A stretch of DNA of 64,000 nucleotides from Hyphomicrobiales bacterium (lineage in GTDB: Bacteria > Pseudomonadota > Alphaproteobacteria > Rhizobiales > Beijerinckiaceae). The DNA lies in contig JAQGKD010000110.1 of the NCBI GenBank assembly GCA_028290285.1, positions 1 to 64,000 on the forward strand, written 5' to 3'. Below the pieces are notes generated by a model. It was not told the origin of the DNA. It worked only from the letters and a program-made list of their open reading frames with translations, and did not search any database. The first letter of the stretch is position 1. Every line of letters starts with the position of its first letter. Below are positions 17,308 to 26,919 of the stretch, in pieces. The position numbers and the translations under genes are program-made.

Positions 17308-18201
17308 TTACGGGTATCCGGGATAGGTGCGCTCCGAACCGAAGCCCCAGTAATTGCGAAGCGTCTCGGGTCCCCAGGTCTTCGGACGCTGCGGCCGGTC
17401 CTGATGCCACGGACGGGGCTCGAAATAGCCGAGTTCCTCGTCCTTCATCTGGTCCATCTCGCAGAAGAACTCGACGCGCACGCCGTCGGCATTGCGATGA
17501 TAGCAGGCGACGTTGTGGCCGATGATGTGACGGCCCGGACCCCACACGAGATGGATGCCGTTCTTCGCCAGCGTCTCGGCGGCGCGATGGATCTCGCCCC
17601 AGTCCTTCAGCTCGAAAGCGATGTGGTGCAGCGTCGGGTTCTCGTCGACGACGAAATTCACCGTGTGATGATCGACACCGCAGCGCAGGAACGCGAAAAA
17701 ATCGCCACGGAAGTCCGACGTACGGAAGCCGAGCATTTCATTGTAGAACTTGACGGTCTGGACGACGTCCTTCACGCGGTAGGCGACGTGGCCGAACTTC
17801 ACCGGCATGATGCCGACCTGCTGCTTGTCGTCGGGCGCGAAGGTGTAATCGGCGTAGATCTCGAGCATCGTGCCCTTGTTGTCATTGAAACACAAAGCAT
17901 CCGCCACGCCCGGCGTAATGCCCGTGCGGCGCTCGGCCTTGACGCCTTCTTTCTGGAGCTTGCTCGCGAGCTCGCCCAGATCGGAACCGGGCTTGATCTG
18001 GAACGACAGGCGCGTCAGCTGACCCGCCGTATCGGCCTGTTCGAGAACGATGGATTCCTGCCCCATCTTGGTCGCGAGCACCGCGCTCGTCTTCGTGCGC
18101 TCCACGAGGCTCAGGCCCACAATGCGCGTATAATAATCAAGCTGACGTTCCAGATCGGTCGTCGTCAGCGTGGCATGCGCCAGTCTTTTCACCTGAATCA
18201 T
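17308..18201 (-). CDS. VOC-superfamily extradiol ring-cleavage dioxygenase-like protein
   Basis: A 297-residue protein with two vicinal-oxygen-chelate domains, the layout of type I extradiol dioxygenases such as 2,3-dihydroxybiphenyl or catechol 2,3-dioxygenase. Candidate Fe(II) ligands are His138 (FGHVAY), His192 or His193 (LHHIAF) and Glu244 (VRVEFFCE), all in the expected C-terminal domain positions. The start at 18201 follows GGAG. It is 30 bases downstream of an FAH-family hydrolase gene, a pairing common in meta-cleavage pathways. The catecholic or heterocyclic substrate is unknown. Confidence 0.88.
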   Translation of the reverse strand: MIQVKRLAHATLTTTDLERQLDYYTRIVGLSLVERTKTSAVLATKMGQESIVLEQADTAGQLTRLSFQIKPGSDLGELASKLQKEGVKAERRTGITPGVADALCFNDNKGTMLEIYADYTFAPDDKQQVGIMPVKFGHVAYRVKDVVQTVKFYNEMLGFRTSDFRGDFFAFLRCGVDHHTVNFVVDENPTLHHIAFELKDWGEIHRAAETLAKNGIHLVWGPGRHIIGHNVACYHRNADGVRVEFFCEMDQMKDEELGYFEPRPWHQDRPQRPKTWGPETLRNYWGFGSERTYPGYP

Positions 18202-18231
18202 GTCGAGTTCTCCGAATTTTCCTGAAGTGGA

Positions 18232-19104
18232 TCAGCCGCCGATTTTGTGGGCGCGAACCGCGATCTGCAATGTGCCGAGCGCCGGCACGGATGCGACCCG
18301 CACGACATCGCCCGGTTGCACGGGACCGACACCTTCGGGCGTGCCCGTGAAGAGCAGGTCGCCGGGATGCAGCGTGTAGAAGGACGACGCGAATTCGATC
18401 AGGCGCCGCACGCTGTAGACCATTTCCGACGTGTTCGAATCCTGCCGCTTCTCGTCGTTGACATGCAGCGTGAACGATACGTCGTCCGGATTGGGAACTT
18501 CATCGGCCGTCACCATCCACGGCCCAACCGGCGAGTAGCTGTCGACGGACTTGCGGAAGCTGCGATCCTCCGGCCCACGCACGGTCATGTCGAGGCCCAG
18601 CGCGTAGCCGGCCACATAATCGAGCGCCCGGTCCATCGGAATATCCGTCCCCTTCTTGCCGATCACGACGACGAGTTCCGCCTCGTGATCGTTTCGCCGG
18701 TCGGGGAAGCGGATCGCGATCCCCTCGGACGCTCCAACCACGGATGAATTCGCCTTGAGGAACAGACCGGCCTTGCCGATGTCCGGGCCCATCTTGGAAG
18801 GCGCGCCCGCGCGATTGGCCTCCATTTCCGCGATATGCTTGCGGTAGTTCGTCGGCGCGGCCATCGTCTTCGTCCAGCGCGCAACGGGCGACAGCAGCTT
18901 GACGCTGGAGAGCGGAACAGGTGGCGCGGCCTTCGCAGCCTCCTCCAGCCGTGTGCGCCATTCCGGCAGGGCCGCAATGACCGCATCGCCCATCATCGCA
19001 TATGGCGCGGCGGCGCGGATCTGGTCCTGCACGGCGCTGACATCATGCACATTGTCACCGATGACCACGCCCAGCCGGTCGTTATCGTAGCGGCAAATTT
19101 TCAT
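18232..19104 (-). CDS. Fumarylacetoacetate hydrolase (FAH) family protein
   Basis: A 290-residue protein with the FAH fold. PTNYRKHIAEM, then FPDRRNDHEAELVVVIGKKG (metal-binding acidic cluster including the HEAEL Glu residues), GYALGLDMTVRGPED and FTGTPEGVGPVQPGDVV are all family hallmarks. Members are Mg/Mn-dependent hydrolases, decarboxylases or isomerases acting on 2-oxo-dienoic or acylpyruvate ring-cleavage products. It directly precedes the extradiol-like gene, so it probably acts on that enzyme's product. Confidence 0.9.
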   Translation of the reverse strand: MKICRYDNDRLGVVIGDNVHDVSAVQDQIRAAAPYAMMGDAVIAALPEWRTRLEEAAKAAPPVPLSSVKLLSPVARWTKTMAAPTNYRKHIAEMEANRAGAPSKMGPDIGKAGLFLKANSSVVGASEGIAIRFPDRRNDHEAELVVVIGKKGTDIPMDRALDYVAGYALGLDMTVRGPEDRSFRKSVDSYSPVGPWMVTADEVPNPDDVSFTLHVNDEKRQDSNTSEMVYSVRRLIEFASSFYTLHPGDLLFTGTPEGVGPVQPGDVVRVASVPALGTLQIAVRAHKIGG

Positions 19105-19132
19105 CTTCCATCCCCCGGATTTGTTGTGTTTG

Positions 19133-20878
19133 TCAGGTGCCCTGCACGCGGCGTTCCAGCCAGCGCAGGAGGGCGACGATAAGGATCAGCGGCAGGATCT
19201 GGATGACGCCGAGCGCGCAGACAGCGCCATAGCTTCCCCCCTCCTCCCACATGGTGAGGCTGATCGTGCCGAGCACATGCGTACCGGGGCCAACCAGCAT
19301 GATGGATGCACCGAGTTCACGCACGGCCAGCACGAAAATGTAGATCCATGCCGACAGGGCGACGGGGATGAGCAGCGGCAGCAGCACGCGCCGGAATGTC
19401 TGTCCGTAGCTCGCCCCGCTCGTATGCGCGGCCTCCTCCAGCTCCTTGTGGATCTGCATCAGCCCGCCGGTGGCGAAACGCATGCCGTAGGGCATGAACA
19501 AGGTGAGATAGGCGATAAGCAGGATCCAGATCGTGTTGTAGACGGGGATCGGCAGCATCAGATAGGCGAACAGGATGCTCGCGCCCACGATGATGCTGGG
19601 GAAGGCGATCGGCAGGAACGCCAGCAGATCGAGCACCCAGCCGAAACGCGGCAACGCGCGTTGTGCGATCCACGCCATCAGGAACGTCAGGCCGACAATG
19701 ATCGTCGCCGCCATTGCTCCAAGCGTGACGCTTGTCGTTACCGCGTCGGCGAAGATCGGATAGCCGAAGACGAACCTGTAATTGGAAAGCGTCATGTCGC
19801 CTGCACCCGCCATAAAGGGCAGCGTCGGCTTCAGGAACAGCGATTGCCAGACCAGCGTCGCGACCGGCAGGCCGAGTGCGAAGGCAAACAGCAGACCGAT
19901 GACGAAGACCAGCGGCCAACGCCAGACGCCGAGCTTCATGCGCGTCGGCTTGTAGCCCTTGCCGGTGATCGTTGCGAAAGCCTCGGCATTGCGCGTCGAG
20001 CGGCGGTAGAGATAGACGGTCACGACGCAGATCGCGAGCAGCGTCAGGCTCAGCGCGCTCGCCACGCCGAGTTCGGGCGTCGAGCCGCGGATCGCAGCCT
20101 GGATGTCGGTTGTGAACACCTCGATCCGCGCGGGATTGCCTATGAGGCGCGGGACCTCGAAGGATTCGATGCCACGAATGAAAAGCAGCAGCAGCGTCGA
20201 GAGGATCGCGGGCTTCATCAGGGGCATGGTGACGCGCCGCGCAATCTGCATCTGCCGCGCGCCCGACATATAGGCCGCCTCCTCCATCCGCACGTCGAGC
20301 GACCGAAAAGCCGGGCCGAGCAGCAGATAGGCGAGCGGGAAGTAATGGGCTGAGAGAACCCAGATCATCCCCGTCATGGAATAGATGTTCAGCGGCGCGG
20401 ATTCGAGGCCGAAGCCGATGCGCAGGAGGGAGTTCACCCAGCCCACGTTCGGGCTGAGGATCAGCATCCAGGCCATGGTCGTGAGCAGCCCCGGAAGCGC
20501 GAAACTCAGCAAGGTGAGATTGTGAAAGATCTCGCGTCCCGGCATATCCGTGCGTTCGACGGCCCAGGCCACGAACCCGCCCATGATAAGCGTGAGAATG
20601 CCCGCGCCGCCGGCGAAGACGAGCGAGTTCCAGAACAGCGTCAGCAGATGCCATTGCGTATAGGCGGTGACGAAATTCTGGAACGTGAAGTCGCCCGGAC
20701 CATAGATCGTATCTTCGCTGAACGCTGTCAGCAGAAGCGCGGCGAGCGGCACAAGGACGAGCCACGTCACCAGCAACACGCCCGTGACTGCGATCAGCTT
20801 CGCAATCGAGATGCGATGCAGTCGGTCGCGCACCTGACCGAACCGGACAGCAACATCGAAGCCACTAGAATATGCCAA
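19133..20878 (-). CDS. Fused double-domain ABC permease, Fe(III)/thiamine type
   Basis: A 581-residue membrane protein with two BPD_transp_1 permease domains in one chain, as in SfuB/FbpB or ThiP. EAA-type loops are visible in both halves: around EEAAYMSGARQMQIARRVTMPLM and around LEEAAHTSGASYGQTFRRVLLPLL. The start is probably TTG at 20878, 8 bases after GGGGAG. The binding-protein gene lies 68 bases upstream, but no third-component ATPase gene follows; the next genes are the FAH and dioxygenase-like genes. The ATPase must come from elsewhere or be shared. Confidence 0.9.
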   Translation of the reverse strand: MAYSSGFDVAVRFGQVRDRLHRISIAKLIAVTGVLLVTWLVLVPLAALLLTAFSEDTIYGPGDFTFQNFVTAYTQWHLLTLFWNSLVFAGGAGILTLIMGGFVAWAVERTDMPGREIFHNLTLLSFALPGLLTTMAWMLILSPNVGWVNSLLRIGFGLESAPLNIYSMTGMIWVLSAHYFPLAYLLLGPAFRSLDVRMEEAAYMSGARQMQIARRVTMPLMKPAILSTLLLLFIRGIESFEVPRLIGNPARIEVFTTDIQAAIRGSTPELGVASALSLTLLAICVVTVYLYRRSTRNAEAFATITGKGYKPTRMKLGVWRWPLVFVIGLLFAFALGLPVATLVWQSLFLKPTLPFMAGAGDMTLSNYRFVFGYPIFADAVTTSVTLGAMAATIIVGLTFLMAWIAQRALPRFGWVLDLLAFLPIAFPSIIVGASILFAYLMLPIPVYNTIWILLIAYLTLFMPYGMRFATGGLMQIHKELEEAAHTSGASYGQTFRRVLLPLLIPVALSAWIYIFVLAVRELGASIMLVGPGTHVLGTISLTMWEEGGSYGAVCALGVIQILPLILIVALLRWLERRVQGT

Positions 20879-20946
20879 GCTCGCAACTCCCCAGGCGCGG
20901 GACTTACGCCCGCTTGTTCTTCTTCATCGAAAGCAACAGGCCCCGG

Positions 20947-22005
20947 TCAGCGGGGCCGCAGCAATTCGTTCGTGATCTTCTGCCACTTGCGCTCATCCTC
21001 GGGCGAAAAGCTCGATGTGACGATCGTGTTGGCGCCGAACCGCTTCACGGCATCGGGAGGGTTGGGCGCGACATCCGTGCGCACCGGAAGACGACCCGCC
21101 TTGGTCAGCAATTGCTGGGCATCCTTGCTGACGAGAAAGTTCGCCGCCAGCAGGGCCGTCTTGGGATGGGGCGCGCGCGCATTGACCGCCGCCTGGCCGA
21201 AGAACAGCGCAATAGGATCGAGCGCCCAGTAATCGGTCGAGCCGCCGCTCAGCATGACGTTGATCGTGAGGTTGGTGTAGTTGTTCAGCCCGACCCAATA
21301 TTCCCCGAGCCCGATCGAACGGGCGAGCGCCAGATGTCCGTCGACGATGACGGGCCGCAGGTTCGCAACGAGATCGCCGATGATCTTGCGGGCACTCGGC
21401 TCGCCGAATTTCTGAAACAGCGCATAGACCCACTGGCTGTCGGTCGCGTCGATCGCGACCTTCCCCGCCCAGTCCTTGCGGGTCGCGAATTCCTCATAGG
21501 ATTGCGGCAGGTTCTTGCCGTCGACGAACTTCGTATTGTAGGCGGGCGTATTGTAATTGGCGTAGACGCCATACCACTTGCGCTGCGGATCGATGGCCTG
21601 CGCCATGATATTCTTGCTTTCCGGCAGGTCGATCTGCGCGAGGAACTCCTGCGGCAATTTGCTGACCGCCGTTGTCACGACAAGATCCCATGACCGCTGC
21701 TGCGCGCGGGCCTCCAGCACGATGCGGCTCATCAATCCGGTGTCGGACGAGCGCACATATTTGACCACGAGCCCAGTCGCGGTCTCGAAAGCCTTCCAGA
21801 GGGGCAGCGCCTCCTGCTCGTTCATCGAGCCGTAGATGACGATCTCACCGCCCTCGGCCTTGGCGGCAGCAATGGTTTCGGGCGTCGTCCATGAAGCCGA
21901 TGATGCGGTGCGCTCCTGAGCGCGCGCGCCCGCCCATCCGGACAGCCCCAGTCCCGCAACTCCCAACGCGCTCGCGCGCAGGACGTCTCGACGCCGAAAG
22001 CTCAT
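20947..22005 (-). CDS. ABC substrate-binding protein, Fe(III)/family 1 type, Tat-exported
   Basis: A 352-residue periplasmic receptor. The N-terminus MSFRRRDVLRASALGVAGLGLSG has a twin-arginine motif, indicating export of the folded protein. EGGEIVIYGSMNEQEALPLWKAFE and VKYVRSSDTGLMSRI match the iron/2-aminoethylphosphonate-type SBP_bac family. ATG 22005 is chosen over a GTG 6 bases earlier because GAGGG is best spaced for it. It is followed by a fused permease gene. The ligand may be a ferric complex, but this family also binds phosphonates and polyols. Confidence 0.9.
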   Translation of the reverse strand: MSFRRRDVLRASALGVAGLGLSGWAGARAQERTASSASWTTPETIAAAKAEGGEIVIYGSMNEQEALPLWKAFETATGLVVKYVRSSDTGLMSRIVLEARAQQRSWDLVVTTAVSKLPQEFLAQIDLPESKNIMAQAIDPQRKWYGVYANYNTPAYNTKFVDGKNLPQSYEEFATRKDWAGKVAIDATDSQWVYALFQKFGEPSARKIIGDLVANLRPVIVDGHLALARSIGLGEYWVGLNNYTNLTINVMLSGGSTDYWALDPIALFFGQAAVNARAPHPKTALLAANFLVSKDAQQLLTKAGRLPVRTDVAPNPPDAVKRFGANTIVTSSFSPEDERKWQKITNELLRPR

Positions 22006-22108
22006 CTCCACCCTCCCTCGCTGTCGCTCTTTGCGGCCCGGGTGAACCCGGGCGGCACGGCAAACTTGGCGGCACCACTATGGCCCGCGCGGGAGGGCTT
22101 AGGCAAGT

Positions 22109-22135
22109 CCGGGCTGAGGTGTGTCCTCAGCCCGG
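22109..22135 (-). terminator. Hairpin downstream of the PRC-barrel gene
   Basis: An 11-base GC stem (CCGGGCTGAGG and its complement) around a 5-base loop, starting about 10 bases after the PRC-barrel stop. No U-tract follows on either strand, so it may be a transcript-end stabiliser rather than an intrinsic terminator. Confidence 0.5.
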
Positions 22136-22144
22136 GCGGGCGCC

Positions 22145-22738
22145 CTAGCGGGGCGTCGCCGGGGCCGTGCCTGAGTTCGAACTGGTGCTGGACGCATAAT
22201 TGAACTGCGGCGCGCTCTGCAGGTCCTGCTTGCTCATGCGAACCGTTGCACGGTCAGGGTAGTCATGCATGGTCGACGAGCTGGCGACCGTGCTCGGCGC
22301 GCTGGTCGTCTGACGCGCGGCGCCCGTCGATGCCGGAGCGTTCGAACCGGTCGTGGTCTGTGCGACGCCACCCGCCGACGGAGCCACCGGGGCGGTCGCG
22401 CTGGCCGTGCTCGACGCTGCGTCGTTACGGCCCCATTCCACCTTGTCGAAGGGAATTGCGACGTTCTTCTCCCCGATGCCGAGGAAGCCGCCCACGCCGA
22501 TGACGATGGCCTTGATTGCCCCGCCGCGATCTACGACGATTTCATTGATGTCACCGATCTTGGCGTTATCGGATCCATAGACGTCGACACCCACGAGCTT
22601 CGAGCCGCGCCACTGATCCGCGGTCATCTGCGTCATGAATTGCCCCCCGTCGGGTGCCGGCGTGGCGGTCTGGGCATAGCCGGGGGAGGCCAGAAAGCAC
22701 GTCCCCAGAAGAAACGCGGTCGAGAGCTGCTTGATCAT
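22145..22738 (-). CDS. Exported PRC-barrel domain protein
   Basis: A 197-residue protein with an N-terminal signal peptide (LSTAFLLGTCFLASPGYAQ). One PRC-barrel spans about residues 40-105: WRGSKLVGVDVYGSDNAKIGDINEIVVD, then IGVGGFLGIGEKNVAIPFDKVEW. It ends in a long Ala/Ser/Thr/Pro-rich tail (TASATAPVAPSAGG onward) of low complexity. PRC-barrels of this exported type are common in rhizobia, with unknown periplasmic roles. The start follows AGGAG at 6 bases. It is divergent from the YihY gene. Confidence 0.88.
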   Translation of the reverse strand: MIKQLSTAFLLGTCFLASPGYAQTATPAPDGGQFMTQMTADQWRGSKLVGVDVYGSDNAKIGDINEIVVDRGGAIKAIVIGVGGFLGIGEKNVAIPFDKVEWGRNDAASSTASATAPVAPSAGGVAQTTTGSNAPASTGAARQTTSAPSTVASSSTMHDYPDRATVRMSKQDLQSAPQFNYASSTSSNSGTAPATPR

Positions 22739-22858
22739 CACGAACTCCTGTCGAAAGCGCCGGAACGGCGTGCGACACTAACCATTAAGCTCACGTCTGG
22801 TTCGCCCGCTTTGAAAAAAGGCGGAACATGCGCTGCAGGATTTGAGGAGTACTTTTCG

Positions 22859-23758
22859 ATGGCGCGGTCTCACGCGACGGGGCACCTGGGATGGGGCGCG
22901 ATCAAGCGCATCGTCCTGCGTCTCTCGTCCGACAACATCACCTTGGTCGCGGCGGGCGTGGCTTTTTACGCCATGCTCGCGATCTTCCCGGCGCTCGCAG
23001 CGCTGATCTCCATCTGCGGACTCTTCATGGACGCCTCGCGCATCCGAGACCAGATCGCCGCGCTCGCCGCCCTACTACCGCAAGAGGCTATGGAGTTGCT
23101 CGTCAACGCACTGCAAAGCTTCGCCACTAATGGATCGGACAAGCTGAACACGGCTTTCCTGATTGGGCTCGCCATTGCCATTTGGAGCGCCAAGGCCGGT
23201 ATGTCGTCGCTGATGACCGGGCTGAACATCGTGAACCGCGAGCCGGAACGGCGCAGCCTCATCGTCAGCGAGTTGACCGCCCTTGTGCTGACACTGGCCG
23301 CAATCCTGTTCGCGATCTTCGCCCTGAGCGCCATTGCCGGACTGCCTATCGCTTTGAACGTCCTGCCGCTGACAGACGAGGTGCGCACCTGGCTAAGCCT
23401 CGGACGCTGGCCTCTTCTCGCCGTCATGGTCAGCTTGGGGATCGCAGTGCTCTATCGCTTCGGTCCGTCCAAAGACAAGGCGGAATGGCGCTGGATGACG
23501 TGGGGTGCGGCCATCGCGACGGCGCTCTGGATCGCCGGCTCGCTGGGCCTGTCGTATTACGTCTCCAATTTCGGATCGTACGACGCGACCTACGGCTCAC
23601 TCGCCGCGGTCGTTATCCTGCTGCTCTGGTTCTGGGTGGGCGCGCTCGTCGTGCTGCTCGGCGCCGAAGTCGACGCCGAACTGCAGGGACAACGCGATAC
23701 CGTCACGAGTGAGAAGGCTGAAAACGTCCCCGAAGGTCTTGCCGGAGTTCAGGGCTAG
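22859..23758 (+). CDS. YihY/BrkB-family inner membrane protein
   Basis: A 299-residue membrane protein with six hydrophobic helices. The opening DNITLVAAGVAFYAMLAIFPALAALIS carries the family's conserved AFYxLLAxFPA motif; GLNIVNREPERRS and SFGSYDATYGSLAAVVILLLWFWVGALVVLLGAEVDAE are the other hallmarks. The start at 22859 follows GAGGAG at 9 bases. The family was once annotated as ribonuclease BN, which is incorrect; its true function is unsettled. It converges with tex and the two stop codons share CTAG. Confidence 0.92.
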   Translation: MARSHATGHLGWGAIKRIVLRLSSDNITLVAAGVAFYAMLAIFPALAALISICGLFMDASRIRDQIAALAALLPQEAMELLVNALQSFATNGSDKLNTAFLIGLAIAIWSAKAGMSSLMTGLNIVNREPERRSLIVSELTALVLTLAAILFAIFALSAIAGLPIALNVLPLTDEVRTWLSLGRWPLLAVMVSLGIAVLYRFGPSKDKAEWRWMTWGAAIATALWIAGSLGLSYYVSNFGSYDATYGSLAAVVILLLWFWVGALVVLLGAEVDAELQGQRDTVTSEKAENVPEGLAGVQG

Positions 23759-26106
23759 CGGCCGCCCGGCCGCTTGTCGGGCTTGGCAACGTCGGGATTG
23801 GCCATACCCGCGCGGCGCAGCGCGTCGGCGAGCAAGCCACCCGCGGAAGACGACGGCGGCTGTTGCGTCGGTCGCGCAGACTTCGGGATGGACGTCGGCG
23901 CGCTATTGCGCTGGCGCGGCCCGCTCTCGGCAGCATCCTGATCCATGCGCATCGTCAGCGCGATCCGCTTGCGCTGAGGATCGACCTCCAGCACCTTTAC
24001 GCGAACCACATCCCCGGGCTTGGCGACTTCACGCGGGTCTTTGACGAAGGTGCTCGACATTGCCGAGATATGCACCAGACCGTCCTGATGGACGCCGATA
24101 TCCACGAAAGCACCGAATGCCGCGACATTGGTCACGACGCCTTCGAGCATCATGCCGGGCTTCAGGTCGCTGATCTTTTCCACCCCATCCTGGAACGACG
24201 CCGTCTTGAAGCTCGGCCGTGGATCGCGTCCTGGCTTCTCGAGTTCCTTGATGATGTCTGTGATGGTCGGGAGGCCGAAATGCTCATCGACGAACTGGGC
24301 CGGCTTCAAGGACCGCAGGGACGTGACATTGCCGATGAGCACGTTGATGTCGCTCTTCGTGGCGGCAAGTATCCGCCGTACGACGGGATAGGCCTCTGGA
24401 TGCACGCTCGATTGGTCGAGCGGATCGTCGCCATCGCGAATGCGCAGGAAGCCCGCGCAAAGCTCGAACGCCTTGGCGCCGAGACGCGGAACTTGACGCA
24501 GCGCGGTGCGGCTCTTGAACGGCCCGTTCTGGTCGCGATGCTGCACGATGTTCTGCGCAAGGCTTTCGCTCAGGCCCGACACACGCGAGAGCAGCGGCGC
24601 GGACGCGGTATTCACATCGACGCCGACAGCGTTCACGCAATCCTCGACGACTGCATCGAGCGAACGCGAGAGTTTGACCTCGCTGAGATCGTGCTGGTAC
24701 TGGCCGACGCCGATCGACTTCGGATCGATCTTTACGAGTTCCGCAAGCGGATCCTGAAGGCGGCGGGCAATCGACACGGCGCCACGGATCGACACGTCGA
24801 GGTCCGGCAATTCCTGCGAAGCATAGGCCGACGCGGAGTAGACCGACGCGCCAGCTTCCGAAACCATCACCTTCGTCAATTTCTGGTCCGGCATGGCCTT
24901 GAGAAGATCGATCGCAAGACGATCCGTCTCGCGCGACGCAGTGCCATTGCCGATCGCAACAAGATCGACGTTATGTTTTCGGCAGAGCTTGGTCAGCACG
25001 GCGAGCGACTCGTCCCAGCGCTTCTGGGGCTCGTGCGGATAGATGGTGGCGATATCGACCACCTTGCCGGTCGCATCCACGACGGCGACCTTGACGCCCG
25101 TCCGAAAGCCCGGATCGAGCCCCAGCGTCGCACGCGCGCCAGCGGGCGCGGCGAGCAGCAGGTCTCGCAGGTTTCCAGCAAAGACCTTCACACCGTCTTC
25201 TTCGGCCTTCTGCCAGAGGCGCACGCGGAGATCGACGGAAAGGCTGGATTCCATGCGCGTGCGCCACGCCCAGCGCACGACGTCTCCCAGCCACTTGTCG
25301 GCGGGACGACCCTGAGCGGAGACACCAGCGCGCGCGGCGATGCGGTTCTCGTAAAGTCCCGGCGTGCCGGGCGGCGGCGCGACGGGCTCGGACTCGAGCT
25401 TGAGATCGAGAATCTCTTCCTTCTCACCACGAAACACAGCGAGAATGCGGTGCGAGGGAAGCTTGGCGAAGGGCTCGGTGAAATCGAAATAATCCGAAAA
25501 CTTCGCCCCTTCGGCTTCCTTGCCGGGACGCACCGATGAGCGAAGCTGACCTTGGGACCAGAATGTTTCGCGCAGCGAACCGATCAGCTCCGCATCTTCC
25601 GCGAAGCGTTCCACGAGAATGGAGCGCGCGCCATCCAGCGCGGCCTCGACAGTCTCGATGCCCTTGGCGGGATCGATGAAGGCCTGCGCCTCCACCTTCG
25701 GCTCCTTGCGCGGATCGGCGAGAAGGTCGAACGCCAGAGGTTCGAGCCCGGCCTCACGCGCGATCTGCGCCTTGGTGCGGCGCTTGGGCTTGAAGGGCAG
25801 ATAAATATCTTCGAGGCGTGCCTTCGTCTCGGCGCCGTTGACGAGCACCAGAAGCGCATCGTCGAGCTTGCCCTGTTCGCGGATGCTGTCGAGCACAGCC
25901 TTGCGGCGGTCTTCCAGCTCACGCAGATATCGCAGCCTCTCATCGAGCAGACGCAGCTGAATGTCGTCCAGCGTGCCCGTCACCTCCTTTCGGTAACGGG
26001 CGATGAACGGAACCGTCGCGCCTGAGTCGATCAGGTCGACGGCAGCCGCGACCTGCCACTCCTGGACGCCGATTTCTTCGGCGAGGCGCTGATTGATGGA
26101 TTTCAT
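23755..26106 (-). CDS. tex: Tex-family RNA-binding transcription accessory protein
   Basis: A 783-residue protein with the full Tex architecture: N-terminal helical domain (NQRLAEEIGVQEWQVAAAVDLIDSG and VPFIARYRKEVTG), YqgF/RNase-H-like domain (LGLDPGFRTGVKVAVVD), helix-hairpin-helix region (VNTASAPLLSRVSGLSESLAQNIV) and a C-terminal S1 domain (GMMLEGVVTNVAAFGAFVDIGVHQDGLVHIS). It ends in a low-complexity Ser/Pro/Arg tail. The start MKSINQRLAEE at 26106 fits the family. Tex binds nucleic acid and influences transcription and stress survival. Confidence 0.96.
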   Translation of the reverse strand: MKSINQRLAEEIGVQEWQVAAAVDLIDSGATVPFIARYRKEVTGTLDDIQLRLLDERLRYLRELEDRRKAVLDSIREQGKLDDALLVLVNGAETKARLEDIYLPFKPKRRTKAQIAREAGLEPLAFDLLADPRKEPKVEAQAFIDPAKGIETVEAALDGARSILVERFAEDAELIGSLRETFWSQGQLRSSVRPGKEAEGAKFSDYFDFTEPFAKLPSHRILAVFRGEKEEILDLKLESEPVAPPPGTPGLYENRIAARAGVSAQGRPADKWLGDVVRWAWRTRMESSLSVDLRVRLWQKAEEDGVKVFAGNLRDLLLAAPAGARATLGLDPGFRTGVKVAVVDATGKVVDIATIYPHEPQKRWDESLAVLTKLCRKHNVDLVAIGNGTASRETDRLAIDLLKAMPDQKLTKVMVSEAGASVYSASAYASQELPDLDVSIRGAVSIARRLQDPLAELVKIDPKSIGVGQYQHDLSEVKLSRSLDAVVEDCVNAVGVDVNTASAPLLSRVSGLSESLAQNIVQHRDQNGPFKSRTALRQVPRLGAKAFELCAGFLRIRDGDDPLDQSSVHPEAYPVVRRILAATKSDINVLIGNVTSLRSLKPAQFVDEHFGLPTITDIIKELEKPGRDPRPSFKTASFQDGVEKISDLKPGMMLEGVVTNVAAFGAFVDIGVHQDGLVHISAMSSTFVKDPREVAKPGDVVRVKVLEVDPQRKRIALTMRMDQDAAESGPRQRNSAPTSIPKSARPTQQPPSSSAGGLLADALRRAGMANPDVAKPDKRPGGR

Positions 26107-26307
26107 ACACAGATCCTGCGAATCGCTTCTCGGCCCCACTGACTAAGACGCACGGCCGTCCGGGTCAAAGCCTCACGCAAGCCCCCTGTGGGCAAATGGA
26201 CGGGGCGAGAGCGTGGCCGAAGGTGGGCGGGAACCTTTGCCGAAAGCCACGCGTTTTACCGCAGGAAATCGAGCGGCCCGAGAGGAAAAGCTCAGGAACG
26301 GGAAGTT

Positions 26308-26460
26308 ATGAAACTACAAAACAACATGTCGGAACAAGAGCTTCACCATGAAGCCTCCAGTATGGACAAGCGCGGTGAGACTGACGAAGCGCTCCTGAAG
26401 CTCGAGGGCGGATTGACGCGTGAAGAATTGCGCGTGCTTGTCGTCGAGATGATCGGCTGA
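26308..26460 (+). CDS. Possible 50-residue hypothetical protein
   Basis: A short frame from the ATG at 26308 after GGAACGGGAAG, giving a charged soluble peptide (NMSEQELHHEASSMDKRGETD, then LKLEGGLTREELRVLVVEMIG). The C-terminal part looks like an amphipathic helix. The frame is open further upstream, but that stretch has no recognisable content. No family recognised; it may be a real small protein or chance. Confidence 0.4.
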   Translation: MKLQNNMSEQELHHEASSMDKRGETDEALLKLEGGLTREELRVLVVEMIG

Positions 26461-26494
26461 CGATCGGCAAAGAGAGCGCCTGACGACATTCGTT

Positions 26495-26790
26495 TTACAT
26501 CTCGGCTGGACGACCAGCCAGAGCCTGGCAAATGGTGCGAGTCAGAATTTCAGGCCGGTCAGGCTTCGGAATGAGCACGAAACTCTCCGCCATGACCTTG
26601 GCCGCAGCATCGTGTAGCCGTTCGCGAGAGCGATCGACATCTATGGCAGCGTTGGCGAAGGATACGGGCGAGGTCGAGGCCCGTCATCTTGCCTGGCATG
26701 ACCAGGTCGGACAGAACCGGTTCAATCCCCGCGTCTTCATTCAGGATTTCGAGCGCGCACCGCTGCCGTCCTCTCGCATGAACCTGCCTT
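26495..26790 (-). pseudogene. Decayed response-regulator receiver domain
   Basis: Fragments of a receiver domain appear in three minus-strand frames. One frame carries ALEILNEDAGIEPVLSDLVMPGKMTGLDLAR (the phospho-acceptor Asp strand and MPG loop). Another, just downstream, reads IALANGYT (the conserved Thr/Ala strand). A third reads DAAAKVMAESFVLIPKPDRPEIL and ends ATG-TAA at 26495. The order matches an intact domain of the hybrid histidine kinase type, so at least two frameshifts broke it. The upstream part is not recognisable. Confidence 0.65.
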
Positions 26791-26882
26791 GGCAACTCCA
26801 TCGCATCGCTACGCCAGCGTCGCCGCAATAGCGCAAGATCTGCGGCCAAGTTCCCGACCCGCGACAGCTTACTGTGAGCAGG

Positions 26883-26919
26883 AGCTTCCCGCGCGACACA
26901 CGTCACGCGGGGGCTTTTT
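26883..26919 (+). terminator. Possible plus-strand terminator beside the glgX stop
   Basis: CCCGCG and CGCGGG form a stem, extended with a bulge by AGC/GCT, then TTTTT. It could end transcription from the small ORF at 26308 before it enters glgX antisense. On the minus strand there is no U-tract. Confidence 0.35.
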
